Source: Litoreibacter ascidiaceicola (lineage in GTDB: Bacteria > Pseudomonadota > Alphaproteobacteria > Rhodobacterales > Rhodobacteraceae). From it: a DNA stretch of 64,000 nucleotides. The stretch is taken from NCBI RefSeq assembly GCF_900129235.1, contig NZ_FQUV01000001.1:186001-250000 (forward strand), given 5' to 3'. The position numbers were made by a program, and so were the translations under genes. Every line of letters starts with the position of its first letter. Positions within the stretch are counted from its first letter, which is position 1. Of this stretch, positions 9,758 through 16,962 are shown one piece after another. The notes beneath the pieces were generated by a model. That model was not told the DNA's origin, did no database searches, and worked only from the letters and a program-made list of their open reading frames with translations.

Positions 9758-10386
9758 ACGCGCACCTCCACGACCGGGACGCTCGGCACGTCACCCGCCT
9801 GAAAGCTCGCTACACTCGTCTGGATCGCGTCCACCGCAAACCGCACAGGCACGTCGAATTCGTATCCGGCGGTAATTTCAACACCTGCATCCGGTGCCTC
9901 ACCAAAACTCACGACACCCGTATTAAGATCAATCTCCCAATCCACGCCCTCTTGCAGCACGATGCCGTCAAACCCGACCAACACGGTCCCTGAAACCGGC
10001 TTCTTCACAGGTCGCGCGTAGTCATACCCGCCAGACGCATAGGTCTTGATCAACGGCCACTCCGTTTGAACGCCATTCCCACGCCCGATCACCTGATCCT
10101 CGAAGGTCACATCGCCAGATGCCTTGCACGAGCGGAAGTCTGACCAGTCCTTCCACCGGAACCCGTAAAGCTGCCCTTGGCGCGCCTCGAAAAACGCCAC
10201 CATGGCCTCCACATCATCCAACGACCGCATGCCCACGCCCGCGTCATACCGCCTGCGCGAATGCGCCCAAGGCGTGTTGCGCTCCTCGAAGCCGTTGGCG
10301 AGGGTCACAACTTCCGTGCGCCGCTCAGGCCCCCCGAGCGAGCCAAAGGACAAAGACGCCGGAAACCGTACTTCATGAAAATTCAT
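9754..10386 (-). CDS. GTA distal tail protein, g12, DUF2460 family (210 aa)
   Basis: It shows the DUF2460 pattern: FHEVRFPASLSFGSLGGPER at the N-terminus, an aromatic RQGQLYGFRWKDWSDFRSC region around residue 90, and FEVDWEIDLNTGVVSF-like strands (VDWEIDLNTGVVSFGEAPD) later. It is the ring that joins the tail tube to the baseplate. The gene lies 19 bases after g11 and overlaps g13 by 4 bases. Confidence 0.93.
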   Translation of the reverse strand: MNFHEVRFPASLSFGSLGGPERRTEVVTLANGFEERNTPWAHSRRRYDAGVGMRSLDDVEAMVAFFEARQGQLYGFRWKDWSDFRSCKASGDVTFEDQVIGRGNGVQTEWPLIKTYASGGYDYARPVKKPVSGTVLVGFDGIVLQEGVDWEIDLNTGVVSFGEAPDAGVEITAGYEFDVPVRFAVDAIQTSVASFQAGDVPSVPVVEVRV

Positions 10387-10405
10387 CGACTGGCCCTTTC
10401 TAGGA

Positions 10406-11071
10406 TTAACGGTTGCGCTGGCCGCGGCTCAAGGCCCGGCCCATCTGTGCTGCAATCTGGCTTTGCGAGCGCTGGAACCCCGCCACATCGGGCGTGGAGA
10501 TATTCATCACCACCTGCACCGGCTGGCTGCCCCCGCCAGCGCGCACGCCAAGGCTGCCATCCGGCCCGCGCGCTAATGGCATAATCGCCTCGGGCCCCGC
10601 CTCGCCCATCAGCCCCATGCCACCACGCATGGCAAAATTCGTGGGCGAGCTGACGACCCCCCCCTTTGCAAACGGCATCACTCGGCCCTGGCTGAACGTG
10701 CCGCCCTTCTCAAACGGCAATATCCCCGAAACCAGCCCGTTCATCCCGTTGGCAATCACCTCGCCCAACCCGTTCTGGATCGGCCGCATCGCGGTGTTAT
10801 ACGCTGCGTTGATCATGCTCTCCGCCACGGTCTTCAAAGCGTCCGACAGCTTCATCCCGTCAAACGCCAGCCCGTCAAAGGCCTTACGCAAGCCACCACC
10901 AATCGACAGCGACAAGGACGCCACCTCCTTAGAGGTGTAGAGCATGGTCGAGCGCATCGCCGCCAACTCCGTCTCGAAGGTGCTCACGACCACTTCCGCG
11001 CCACCCAGCGACGACTCCAAGCCTTCAATGCGGCCTTCCAGCCCGTCAATCCCGTCCAAAACACCCATCAC
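10406..11071 (-). CDS. GTA short tail tape-measure protein, g11 (221 aa)
   Basis: The N-terminal half is helical (LDGIDGLEGRIEGLESSLGG, VSTFETELAAMRSTM). A Gly/Phe-rich stretch (LPFEKGGTFSQGRVMPFAKGG) precedes the tape-measure signature MGEAGPEAIMPLARGPDGSLGV. About 220 residues is far shorter than phage tape measures and fits the very short tail of GTA particles. It overlaps g10.1 by 4 bases. Confidence 0.92.
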   Translation of the reverse strand: MMGVLDGIDGLEGRIEGLESSLGGAEVVVSTFETELAAMRSTMLYTSKEVASLSLSIGGGLRKAFDGLAFDGMKLSDALKTVAESMINAAYNTAMRPIQNGLGEVIANGMNGLVSGILPFEKGGTFSQGRVMPFAKGGVVSSPTNFAMRGGMGLMGEAGPEAIMPLARGPDGSLGVRAGGGSQPVQVVMNISTPDVAGFQRSQSQIAAQMGRALSRGQRNR

Positions 11072-11259
11072 GGCGCTCCCTTCATGTCGCTATACATCCG
11101 CTCCAGCTCTGCCAGCCGGGCGCGGTTCAATGGCTTCTCGACCGCCTCCAGCCCCAGCACCAAAACCAGCTCCGCAGGGGTCAGCGCCCAAAACTCCGCA
11201 GGTTTCAATCCGCCGGCAACGCCAACCCGCAGCAAGGCGGACCAGTCAAAGCCGCTCAT
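11068..11259 (-). CDS. GTA tail assembly chaperone, g10.1 (63 aa)
   Basis: A small protein with FDWSALLRVGVAGGLKPAEF and TPAELVLVLGLE, matching the rcc01693-type phage tail assembly chaperone family. I use the ATG at 11259, which overlaps the g10 stop as ATGA; a longer reading to 11313 would run inside g10 and is unlikely. Together with g10 it probably plays the part of the gpG/gpT pair that loads the tape measure. Confidence 0.88.
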   Translation of the reverse strand: MSGFDWSALLRVGVAGGLKPAEFWALTPAELVLVLGLEAVEKPLNRARLAELERMYSDMKGAP

Positions 11260-11573
11260 GATCCTTGCGTGGTGAAGGCCCGTGCCAGCAGTTGCGCCGC
11301 CAGTTTGGTGCATTCCAGCAAGCCACCTTCGATTTCCGAGGACACTAAATCCGCCGCCACGCCACGCCAGCCGCCACCCCGCAGCCCTGCCACGATCAGC
11401 GCCAGTACGTCCCGCGTTGAAAACTTGCCCGCTTCGAACCGCTCGATCAGGTCCAACACCGTTTCGCCCTCCAGATCAGCCTCCAACTCAGCCAGCGCCC
11501 CGAGCGTCAGGCGCAACTCATGCGCCTGACCGTCCAGCACCAAACGGACCTCGCCCGCCCAAGGGTTTGCCAT
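11256..11573 (-). CDS. GTA tail assembly chaperone, g10 (105 aa)
   Basis: It starts MANPWAGEVRLVLDGQAHEL and contains LGALAELEADLEGETVLDLI and DVLALIVAGLRGGGW, the gene transfer agent family (rcc01692 type). The start shares one base with the g9 stop (TAATG). Context puts it between tail tube and tape measure, as for tail chaperones. Confidence 0.9.
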   Translation of the reverse strand: MANPWAGEVRLVLDGQAHELRLTLGALAELEADLEGETVLDLIERFEAGKFSTRDVLALIVAGLRGGGWRGVAADLVSSEIEGGLLECTKLAAQLLARAFTTQGS

Positions 11574-12007
11574 TACGGCCCCACCGGCGCGTCAAGGATC
11601 GGCGTGAACGTGAGCGCCCCCGCCGAGGCCAGCGACATCTCATACGTCGCCTCCCCCTCCAGCGCGCCCGCATAGTCGATCGAGCCGATCTGGAACGCGC
11701 CCTCCACGATCCCGAAATCAGGAATGATCACCTGAAACTGTGGCACTTCCCCGTCAAAGAATATCTGCCGCGCCCGTTCGTCGGTCCCTTCGTCGCGGAA
11801 CACACCCGAGCCGGAGATCGCCGCACTCTTCACGCCAGCCCCCGCCAACAACTCGCGCCAGCCGCCCGCGCTCTCCATCGAGGTCACGTCCACCTGCTCC
11901 GCATTGAACGAAATCCGCGTGGCGCGAAGCCCTGCGATGGTCTCGAACTGCCCGTCGCCGGTCAGATCCACTTTCAACAATAAGTCCTTGCCGCGTTGCA
12001 CGCCCAT
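11573..12007 (-). CDS. GTA major tail (tube) protein, g9 (144 aa)
   Basis: The sequence follows the TP901-1-type major tail protein pattern: QRGKDLLLKVDLTGDGQFE, GLRATRISFNAEQVDVTSME, GGWRELLAGAGVKSAAISGSG. It forms the stacked rings of the short tail tube. A 122-base gap separates it from g8; this gap holds a hairpin described separately. Confidence 0.93.
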   Translation of the reverse strand: MGVQRGKDLLLKVDLTGDGQFETIAGLRATRISFNAEQVDVTSMESAGGWRELLAGAGVKSAAISGSGVFRDEGTDERARQIFFDGEVPQFQVIIPDFGIVEGAFQIGSIDYAGALEGEATYEMSLASAGALTFTPILDAPVGP

Positions 12008-12077
12008 GGCTCATCTCCATTCATATTTGATTAAGGTTAACGCGCGCCTCAAAGAGCACCCGCCCCCATCATTGCTT

Positions 12078-12111
12078 CAAAAATACCTAACTCCGCCGCC
12101 CGCCTCGGGCG
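12078..12111 (-). repeat. Hairpin with TATTTTTGAAG-type tail between g8 and g9
   Basis: On the minus strand a 6-bp GC stem (CGCCCG-AGG-CGGGCG, 12097-12111) is followed within 12 bases by GGTATTTTTGAAGC. A GC hairpin followed by GGAGTATTT-like sequence resembles a dispersed intergenic element I remember from Rhodobacterales genomes. It has only a weak U-tract, so it could attenuate but not fully stop transcription towards g9. Only one copy is evident to me here. Confidence 0.4.
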
Positions 12112-12129
12112 CAGTCCAAAGACAGGGCG

Positions 12130-12540
12130 TCATCCGTCATCCACCCGCGCCCGAAACGTCAGATCAATCCTGCGCGCGTTGCCGCGCTCCGCCCGCGCCG
12201 CCTTCGCCTTCAGAAACCGGCACGACACCAACCGCCCGCGATCCAACGCCAGTTCCGCGTCGATCAACACGTCGCACACCGAAACTCCGGCCTGTTTGGC
12301 GGTGGAAAACCCCGCCGCATCCGTCACCACGGAAATAACGAACTCATGGACCGCACCGCCACCTGATCCGTCAGATCCGGCCCGCACATTCTCCGGCCCC
12401 AAGGTCACGTATAAATCCGGCAAGCTGCCCGCAGGCTCCGCGTCAAACACTGCGCCACCGACCAGCGCGCTCAACTCCGTATCGCCCGCCAACGCGCCAT
12501 ACACTGCCGCCTGCAAGGAGGCTGAAACTGCATAGGTCAT
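12130..12540 (-). CDS. GTA tail terminator/completion protein, g8, DUF3168 (136 aa)
   Basis: The protein from the ATG at 12540 (MTYAVSASLQAAVYGALAGD) is a standard DUF3168 sequence with LPDLYVTLGPENVRAGSD and FVISVVTDAAGFSTAK. Its start overlaps the g7 stop by 4 bases. The open frame continues upstream inside g7, but those residues are not family-like. It caps the tail at the head-proximal end. Confidence 0.92.
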   Translation of the reverse strand: MTYAVSASLQAAVYGALAGDTELSALVGGAVFDAEPAGSLPDLYVTLGPENVRAGSDGSGGGAVHEFVISVVTDAAGFSTAKQAGVSVCDVLIDAELALDRGRLVSCRFLKAKAARAERGNARRIDLTFRARVDDG

Positions 12541-12872
12541 CCCGCGACCTCCTCTGTGGCAAAGCAAGTCAGATAGCGGGCGTCCGTGTCGTACTCCGCC
12601 ACGCCGACAATCCGGAAGACCCGCGCCCCTTCCCGAAACCGCTGCTCCGGCTTGGGCCGCGCCTCCGAGCCAACAGGCGCACCGCGTACAACGATCCGGT
12701 AAGGCACCGTCGACACCGTCACCCCTGCCCCGAACCGCTCGCGGCCGGACCCCGCCTTTACCCGCGCCCACATATTGCCCAAAGCAACCCAGGCTTCGGT
12801 GTAGCCGCCCGCCCCGTCCGCGACGCGGACCGCATGTTCCAGCGTCAGGCGTCTGTTCAACTCCACGCTCAT
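12537..12872 (-). CDS. GTA head-tail joining (stopper) protein, g7 (111 aa)
   Basis: It has the phage head-tail adaptor pattern: LNRRLTLEHAVRVADGAGGYTE, WVALGNMWARVKAGSGRE and FREGARVFRIVGVAEYD. It starts 4 bases inside the g6 end and ends overlapping g8. It closes the portal exit after packaging, by analogy with SPP1/HK97 joiners. Confidence 0.92.
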   Translation of the reverse strand: MSVELNRRLTLEHAVRVADGAGGYTEAWVALGNMWARVKAGSGRERFGAGVTVSTVPYRIVVRGAPVGSEARPKPEQRFREGARVFRIVGVAEYDTDARYLTCFATEEVAG

Positions 12873-13465
12873 GCGCGGGCACCCAACACACGAATGTTGC
12901 GGTACGGCTCCAACAGCGACACAACGCCGAACGGCATCACGCCATCGGGGCCGCTCAAATCGTCACGGTGCTCGTAATAATACGCGCCCAGTAGCTGCAC
13001 CGCCTGTTGCAGGTCGGCTGGAATGTCGTCCCAGCTCGGGCCAAAGCCCGCCGTAAACGTCACAACACCTTCGCCACCTTCCGCAATCGCAGGCAGGCTG
13101 CGGCCCAAAGCGAACAAGCGCGGGCGGTGCGTGTCGCGTTCCAACCCATACAGCTCTTCCGCCACCTCACTCACCACGCCATCCGCACCGCGCAGGGCTA
13201 CGCTGGCAATCGCAGTCACAGGCGCCGCCGGCAGCGGTTGATGCCCGTAGGCTGCCCACCGTGTCCGGCGCCATTGCAGAACCCGCTCGAACAATATCTT
13301 GCCGGTGCGGGCTTCGATCGCAGCCAACGCCGCACGGAGATACCCGCCCAGCACCTCGTCTTGCAGGCTCGCGTCGGCAAAGCCCGACCCTAGCCGTAAA
13401 TGCGCCTTGAACGCGTCCAAGGGCAAAGCCTCGGCGGGGGTGGTGGTCAGATCAACCAGCTCCAT
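12869..13465 (-). CDS. GTA head-tail connector (adaptor) protein, g6 (198 aa)
   Basis: The helical N-terminal part (LPLDAFKAHLRLGSGFADAS, DEVLGGYLRAALAAIEARTG) and FTAGFGPSWDDIPADLQQAV match the gp6-like head-tail connector family. Two ATG codons are adjacent (13468 and 13465); the second has better spacing to GGAG. It forms the ring under the portal. It lies 78 bases after the capsid gene and overlaps g7 by 4 bases. Confidence 0.92.
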   Translation of the reverse strand: MELVDLTTTPAEALPLDAFKAHLRLGSGFADASLQDEVLGGYLRAALAAIEARTGKILFERVLQWRRTRWAAYGHQPLPAAPVTAIASVALRGADGVVSEVAEELYGLERDTHRPRLFALGRSLPAIAEGGEGVVTFTAGFGPSWDDIPADLQQAVQLLGAYYYEHRDDLSGPDGVMPFGVVSLLEPYRNIRVLGARA

Positions 13466-13543
13466 CATCCATCTCCAAACGGGTCTGTTTCAAAAATCAG
13501 GGAATGGGGGTCGGGCGGGATGCTCCACGCCCGACCCACCCGC

Positions 13544-14746
13544 TCAAGAAACTGCGAACTTCAGCAGCTTGATCGCAGCAAAGTCCGACACATCGCCGCC
13601 CACGCGCTTGGTCGCATAGAACAGCACATGCGGCTTGGCCGAGAACGGGTCACGCAGGATGCGCAGGTCCGGACGCTCCGCGACAGTGTAGCCCTTGGTG
13701 AAGTCACCGAACGCAATCGCCGTGGCACCCGATGCGATATCCGGCATGTCCTCGCCGATCAGCACCGGATAGCCCATCAGTCGCGCAGGCTCGCCCGCCG
13801 CCAGACCGTCCGACCACAAGAAGCGCCCGTCCGCGTCCTTCATCTTGCGCACGGCCCCCGCCGTCTTGGAATTCATCACGAACGCCGCGTTGGCACGGTA
13901 ACGTGCCCCCAGCGAATACACCAAGTCCACAATGCTCTCCGCCGGTGTGCCGGAGGCAAAATCGCCATCCACGCCCGTCGCGATGTAGCCAATGTTGCCC
14001 CAAGTCCAGAAGGCGTCATCCACGGAAGTATGCGTCAGGAAGCCTTTGGGCTTATCCACCCCGTCACCCTTGATGAACGCTTCCGCCTCTGCTGCCGCGA
14101 ACTTGTCCGCAATGCGACCAGCCAGCCAGCCTTCCACGTCAAACGCCGCGTCATCCAGCAAGCGTTGTGATGCTTTCGGCAGCGCCGACAGCTCGTGCAG
14201 CGGGATGGAGATGCGGTCGAACTGTGGCGTTTCCGTCTCGGTCGCCGCTGCTTCCGTGGCCCAGCCAAAGCCCAGCTCGGTGTGGTCCACCAGCACGTCG
14301 TAGGATGTCGCCTCGACATTCACCACATTGGCAATCGCACGCAGCGAGGCCGAGGATTTCAGCACCGTCGCCACCGTGTCCGATGTCTGCGGGTCCACCA
14401 GATAGCCGCCATCGGCGGCCACGGCGGTGGTCAGCCCTTTGACCTCGACTTGCAGGCCGCGCAGACCATCGTCATCGCCACTTCGTAGATAGGCTTGAAA
14501 GGCCTTCTGGTGAGGCACCTCTGCCTCGACAGCGGTGGACAATGCGGGGCGTGCCGCACGGGCGAAATTCTTGCGATCCAGATGGGTCATACGGTCTTCC
14601 TGTGTTTGAAGTCGGGATTTAACGTCGGCCTGAAACTGGCCGAAATCATTCATAAATCCGGCCATCTCCTCGGCCAGATCAAAAGCCGGAGCGTTGCCAT
14701 CGGGCAGACGCCCTCCGGCCCGGGACTTTGTCTCGGGTTTGGTCAT
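13544..14746 (-). CDS. GTA major capsid protein, g5, HK97 fold (400 aa)
   Basis: Residues 1-110 are helical and charged and serve as the scaffold (delta) domain that the g4 protease removes. From about residue 120 the HK97 fold begins (GLTTAVAADGGYLVDPQTSD, SASLRAIANVVNVEATSYDV, SKTAGAVRKMKDADGRFLW, FGDFTKGYTVAERPDLRIL). The length is normal for GTA capsids. It lies 31 bases after g4. Confidence 0.95.
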   Translation of the reverse strand: MTKPETKSRAGGRLPDGNAPAFDLAEEMAGFMNDFGQFQADVKSRLQTQEDRMTHLDRKNFARAARPALSTAVEAEVPHQKAFQAYLRSGDDDGLRGLQVEVKGLTTAVAADGGYLVDPQTSDTVATVLKSSASLRAIANVVNVEATSYDVLVDHTELGFGWATEAAATETETPQFDRISIPLHELSALPKASQRLLDDAAFDVEGWLAGRIADKFAAAEAEAFIKGDGVDKPKGFLTHTSVDDAFWTWGNIGYIATGVDGDFASGTPAESIVDLVYSLGARYRANAAFVMNSKTAGAVRKMKDADGRFLWSDGLAAGEPARLMGYPVLIGEDMPDIASGATAIAFGDFTKGYTVAERPDLRILRDPFSAKPHVLFYATKRVGGDVSDFAAIKLLKFAVS

Positions 14747-14777
14747 GTCATGTCCTGCATGTTGCTACGTTTGGTGC

Positions 14778-15344
14778 TCAGCCTTCGCTGAGCGTGTGGC
14801 GCAAGGTGCGGAAGACGCCCGCCAGATCCTGCGCCGAAGTATTCAACGCGAGGTCGCGGGCCTTCGCCCCCACCCGCGCCTTTTGAAGCATCGGGAAGGT
14901 CACCAAGGACACCTCCCACAACTCCAGCTCTGCCAAGTGCCTCCGGCCTTTGGCATCCCGTTCGGCCTTCACCGTCCGGTATCCGATGGACAGCCCGTCA
15001 ATCGCGCCGGCCTCGATCAGCGCGGCGGCCTCGAAGCCCTGCCGCGTCTCGGTCAGCAGCCGCCCCTTGACGTACAAGCCCCGCGCGTCCTCGCGCACTT
15101 CGTCCCAGACGCCAATCGGCTGGGCGGGGTCATGCTGCCACAGCAGCTTGACCTTGGTGCCACTAACTTTCAGCCGCTCTAGCGAGCCGCCATAGGCCCC
15201 CTTGGTCACCACATCGCCGCCCTGATCCACTTCGCCAAACAGCGAGGCATAGCCCGAGATCGTGGCATCAGCGCCAAGCTCCACCTGATCCCCGATCTGG
15301 CAAAACTTGTGCTCCAGCTCCGGCCCGTAATAGTCTGACATCAT
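14778..15344 (-). CDS. GTA HK97-type prohead protease, g4 (188 aa)
   Basis: It shows the prohead protease fold: ISGYASLFGEVDQGGDVVTK, VKLLWQHDPAQPIGVWDEV (His of the triad), IDGLSIGYRTVKAERDAKG (Ser region) and LAELELWEVSLVTFPM. It cleaves the capsid scaffold domain during head maturation. A GTG at 15365 would overlap g3.5 as GTGA, but AAGGA lies just upstream of the two ATG codons at 15344 and 15341, so I start at 15344; the exact start is open. Confidence 0.92.
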   Translation of the reverse strand: MMSDYYGPELEHKFCQIGDQVELGADATISGYASLFGEVDQGGDVVTKGAYGGSLERLKVSGTKVKLLWQHDPAQPIGVWDEVREDARGLYVKGRLLTETRQGFEAAALIEAGAIDGLSIGYRTVKAERDAKGRRHLAELELWEVSLVTFPMLQKARVGAKARDLALNTSAQDLAGVFRTLRHTLSEG

Positions 15345-15361
15345 AGTATTTCCTTGTTCAG

Positions 15362-15622
15362 TCACGGCAGAAAAACACCGGTCACAGTTTCCTTGAGAAC
15401 AGCCGCAGCCACCCCGAAAATCGTCAGCCAGACCCGCCTGTCCAGACGTTCCAATCGCGTCTCGATCTGCCCCAGCCGGTAGTCCAGCGCGGTCCAGCGT
15501 TCCGCCTGCACCCGCTCCAGCGCTTCCAGCTTCAGCAATGGGGCCACCTCGACGCCGCTTTGAAACGGCTCGTAGAGATAGCGCGATCCGCCGCCCTTAT
15601 GCGGGCGGTCCTTGTCCTCCAT
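15362..15622 (-). CDS. GTA small head-formation protein, g3.5 (86 aa)
   Basis: A small protein with SRYLYEPFQSGVEVAPLLKLEA-type N-terminal half, a helical LGQIETRLERLDRRVW segment, and a C-terminal hydrophobic stretch LTIFGVAAAVLKETVTGVFLP. This matches the rcc01685 (g3.5) type between portal and protease. The start coincides with the portal stop (1-base overlap). Its exact role in the head is not clear to me. Confidence 0.87.
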   Translation of the reverse strand: MEDKDRPHKGGGSRYLYEPFQSGVEVAPLLKLEALERVQAERWTALDYRLGQIETRLERLDRRVWLTIFGVAAAVLKETVTGVFLP

Positions 15623-16803
15623 CAGCTTGCCTCCGCAGGCAGCCCCAGCAGCACGCGCTTCTCAGCCGCACTCAGGAAGTCCGCGTTCGCCACCCGCTTC
15701 CACTGCGCTTCGCGCTCCACGCCCAAAGCGGGGATCTGGTCCAGATCAGCCGACAGCGTCACCGCCTCGCCGGACAACTCCCCCAGCCAGTGCGATACCG
15801 CCCCCAGCACCTTGCCCGCCATCGGCAACACCGTCAGGCGATAGAAGGCACGGTTCGCTTCCGCGTAATTCGCATAGGTCGCATCGCCGGGAATCCCCAG
15901 CAGCATCGGCGGCACCCCGAAGGCCTGCGCAATCTCGCGCGCCGCGGCTTCCTTGGTCTTCTGAAACTCCATGTCCGAGGGCGAGAACCCCATCGGCTTC
16001 CAGTCCAGACCACCCTCCAGCAACATCGGCCGCCCCGCATTCCGCGCGCCCTGATGGTGCGCTTCCATCTCGACCTGCAACCGCTCGAACTGGTCATTGG
16101 TCATCGCTTGCTGGCCATCACCGCCCTTGTAGACAATCGCCCCCGAAGGCCGCGCCGCGTTGTCCAACAAAGCCTTGGACCACCGCGAGGCGCTGTTATG
16201 CACGTCAATCGCCGTCGCCGCCGCTTGCAAGGGCGAGAACCCGTAATGATCGTCCTGCGGATGGAAGCTGCGGATATGGCAGATCGGGGCCAGCTCTCCC
16301 GTCATGTCAAAGCGATGCTTGCGCCCGCCCACTGCGTATTCATACGCCGCAGGCCAGCCATCCGCGCCGGGAACCAAGCTCATCCGGTCCGAGCGCAGCA
16401 CATGCAGCTCCACCGGAACGCCGTCGCCTAGACCCACGGCCTCCAGATACCCGTTCCCCGACAGCAGCAGCTGGCCATAGAGCGCTTCCAGCATCTCCGC
16501 GCGGCCCTGCGCTTGATTGGGCCGCGACATCAGACCCAGAACGGGGTGCGTGTCATAGCGCTGCGCCCCGTCCTGCAACACCAGTGGCAACGCCGCCGCC
16601 GCCTCCGCGATCATCTTCACCGACCGGAACCCGACAGGGTTCGACGCAAAGCCGGACCGCGTCAGCGACGGCGTGTCTCGTGGGCTCCAAGCAATGCCGC
16701 GCCCGCCATAAGCCAGCACTTTGCCCGTGGCCGAGGCTTTCACCTCCGGCACCTCCGCCCGCCCCACTTCAGTCTGGCTACGCCGCAAAAAGTCAAACAC
16801 CAT
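15622..16803 (-). CDS. GTA portal protein, g3 (393 aa)
   Basis: A HK97-type portal: PVGFRSVKMIAEAAAALPLV, GLMSRPNQAQGRAEMLEALYG, LSGNGYLEAVGLGDG, LLEGGLDWKPMGFSPSDMEF, EIAQAFGVPPMLLGIPGDAT. It forms the dodecameric channel through which DNA is packaged. Two ATG codons (16806, 16803) follow AGGAG; I use the second (spacing 7). The start lies about 31 bases after a terminator-like hairpin, an unusual place for a gene inside an operon. Confidence 0.94.
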   Translation of the reverse strand: MVFDFLRRSQTEVGRAEVPEVKASATGKVLAYGGRGIAWSPRDTPSLTRSGFASNPVGFRSVKMIAEAAAALPLVLQDGAQRYDTHPVLGLMSRPNQAQGRAEMLEALYGQLLLSGNGYLEAVGLGDGVPVELHVLRSDRMSLVPGADGWPAAYEYAVGGRKHRFDMTGELAPICHIRSFHPQDDHYGFSPLQAAATAIDVHNSASRWSKALLDNAARPSGAIVYKGGDGQQAMTNDQFERLQVEMEAHHQGARNAGRPMLLEGGLDWKPMGFSPSDMEFQKTKEAAAREIAQAFGVPPMLLGIPGDATYANYAEANRAFYRLTVLPMAGKVLGAVSHWLGELSGEAVTLSADLDQIPALGVEREAQWKRVANADFLSAAEKRVLLGLPAEAS

Positions 16804-16820
16804 CATCCGGCTCCTGTTCG

Positions 16821-16863
16821 TCCCAAAAAGAAAAGGCCCCCGTGGTGCAATCCATGGGGGCCT
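16821..16863 (-). terminator. Intrinsic-terminator-like hairpin between terminase and portal genes
   Basis: A 12-bp stem with one G-U/G-T type pair (AGGCCCCCATGG on the minus strand, loop ATTGCA) lies at 16834-16863 and is followed by TTTTCTTTTT. The shape is that of a good intrinsic terminator in the direction of the GTA operon. It lies inside the operon, about 100 bases after the g2 stop and directly before the ribosome site of g3. Confidence 0.75.
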
Positions 16864-16905
16864 CAATTGTCTGTCGCATCAGGGTAGAAACCCCTTCATC
16901 GCGTC

Positions 16906-16936
16906 GTTAAGGGCAATCTAGCGCACTGCCCCTAAC
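16906..16936 (-). other. Stem-loop in the g2-g3 gap
   Basis: A 10-bp stem (GTTAGGGGCA / TGCCCTTAAC, one G-U pair) with an 11-base loop. A further perfect palindrome, CACCGTACGGTG, lies at 16949-16960 directly after the g2 stop. With the terminator-like hairpin this gives three structures in 160 non-coding bases. Confidence 0.55.
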
Positions 16937-16962
16937 ATCACCTTACACCACCGTACGGTGCT

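Noticed and set aside
15612-16910. 432-codon open frame on the plus strand over the portal gene
   Set aside because: It is antisense to a clear portal protein, is extremely rich in Pro/Arg/Ser as expected from reading GC-rich DNA in the wrong frame, and has no family-like segment.
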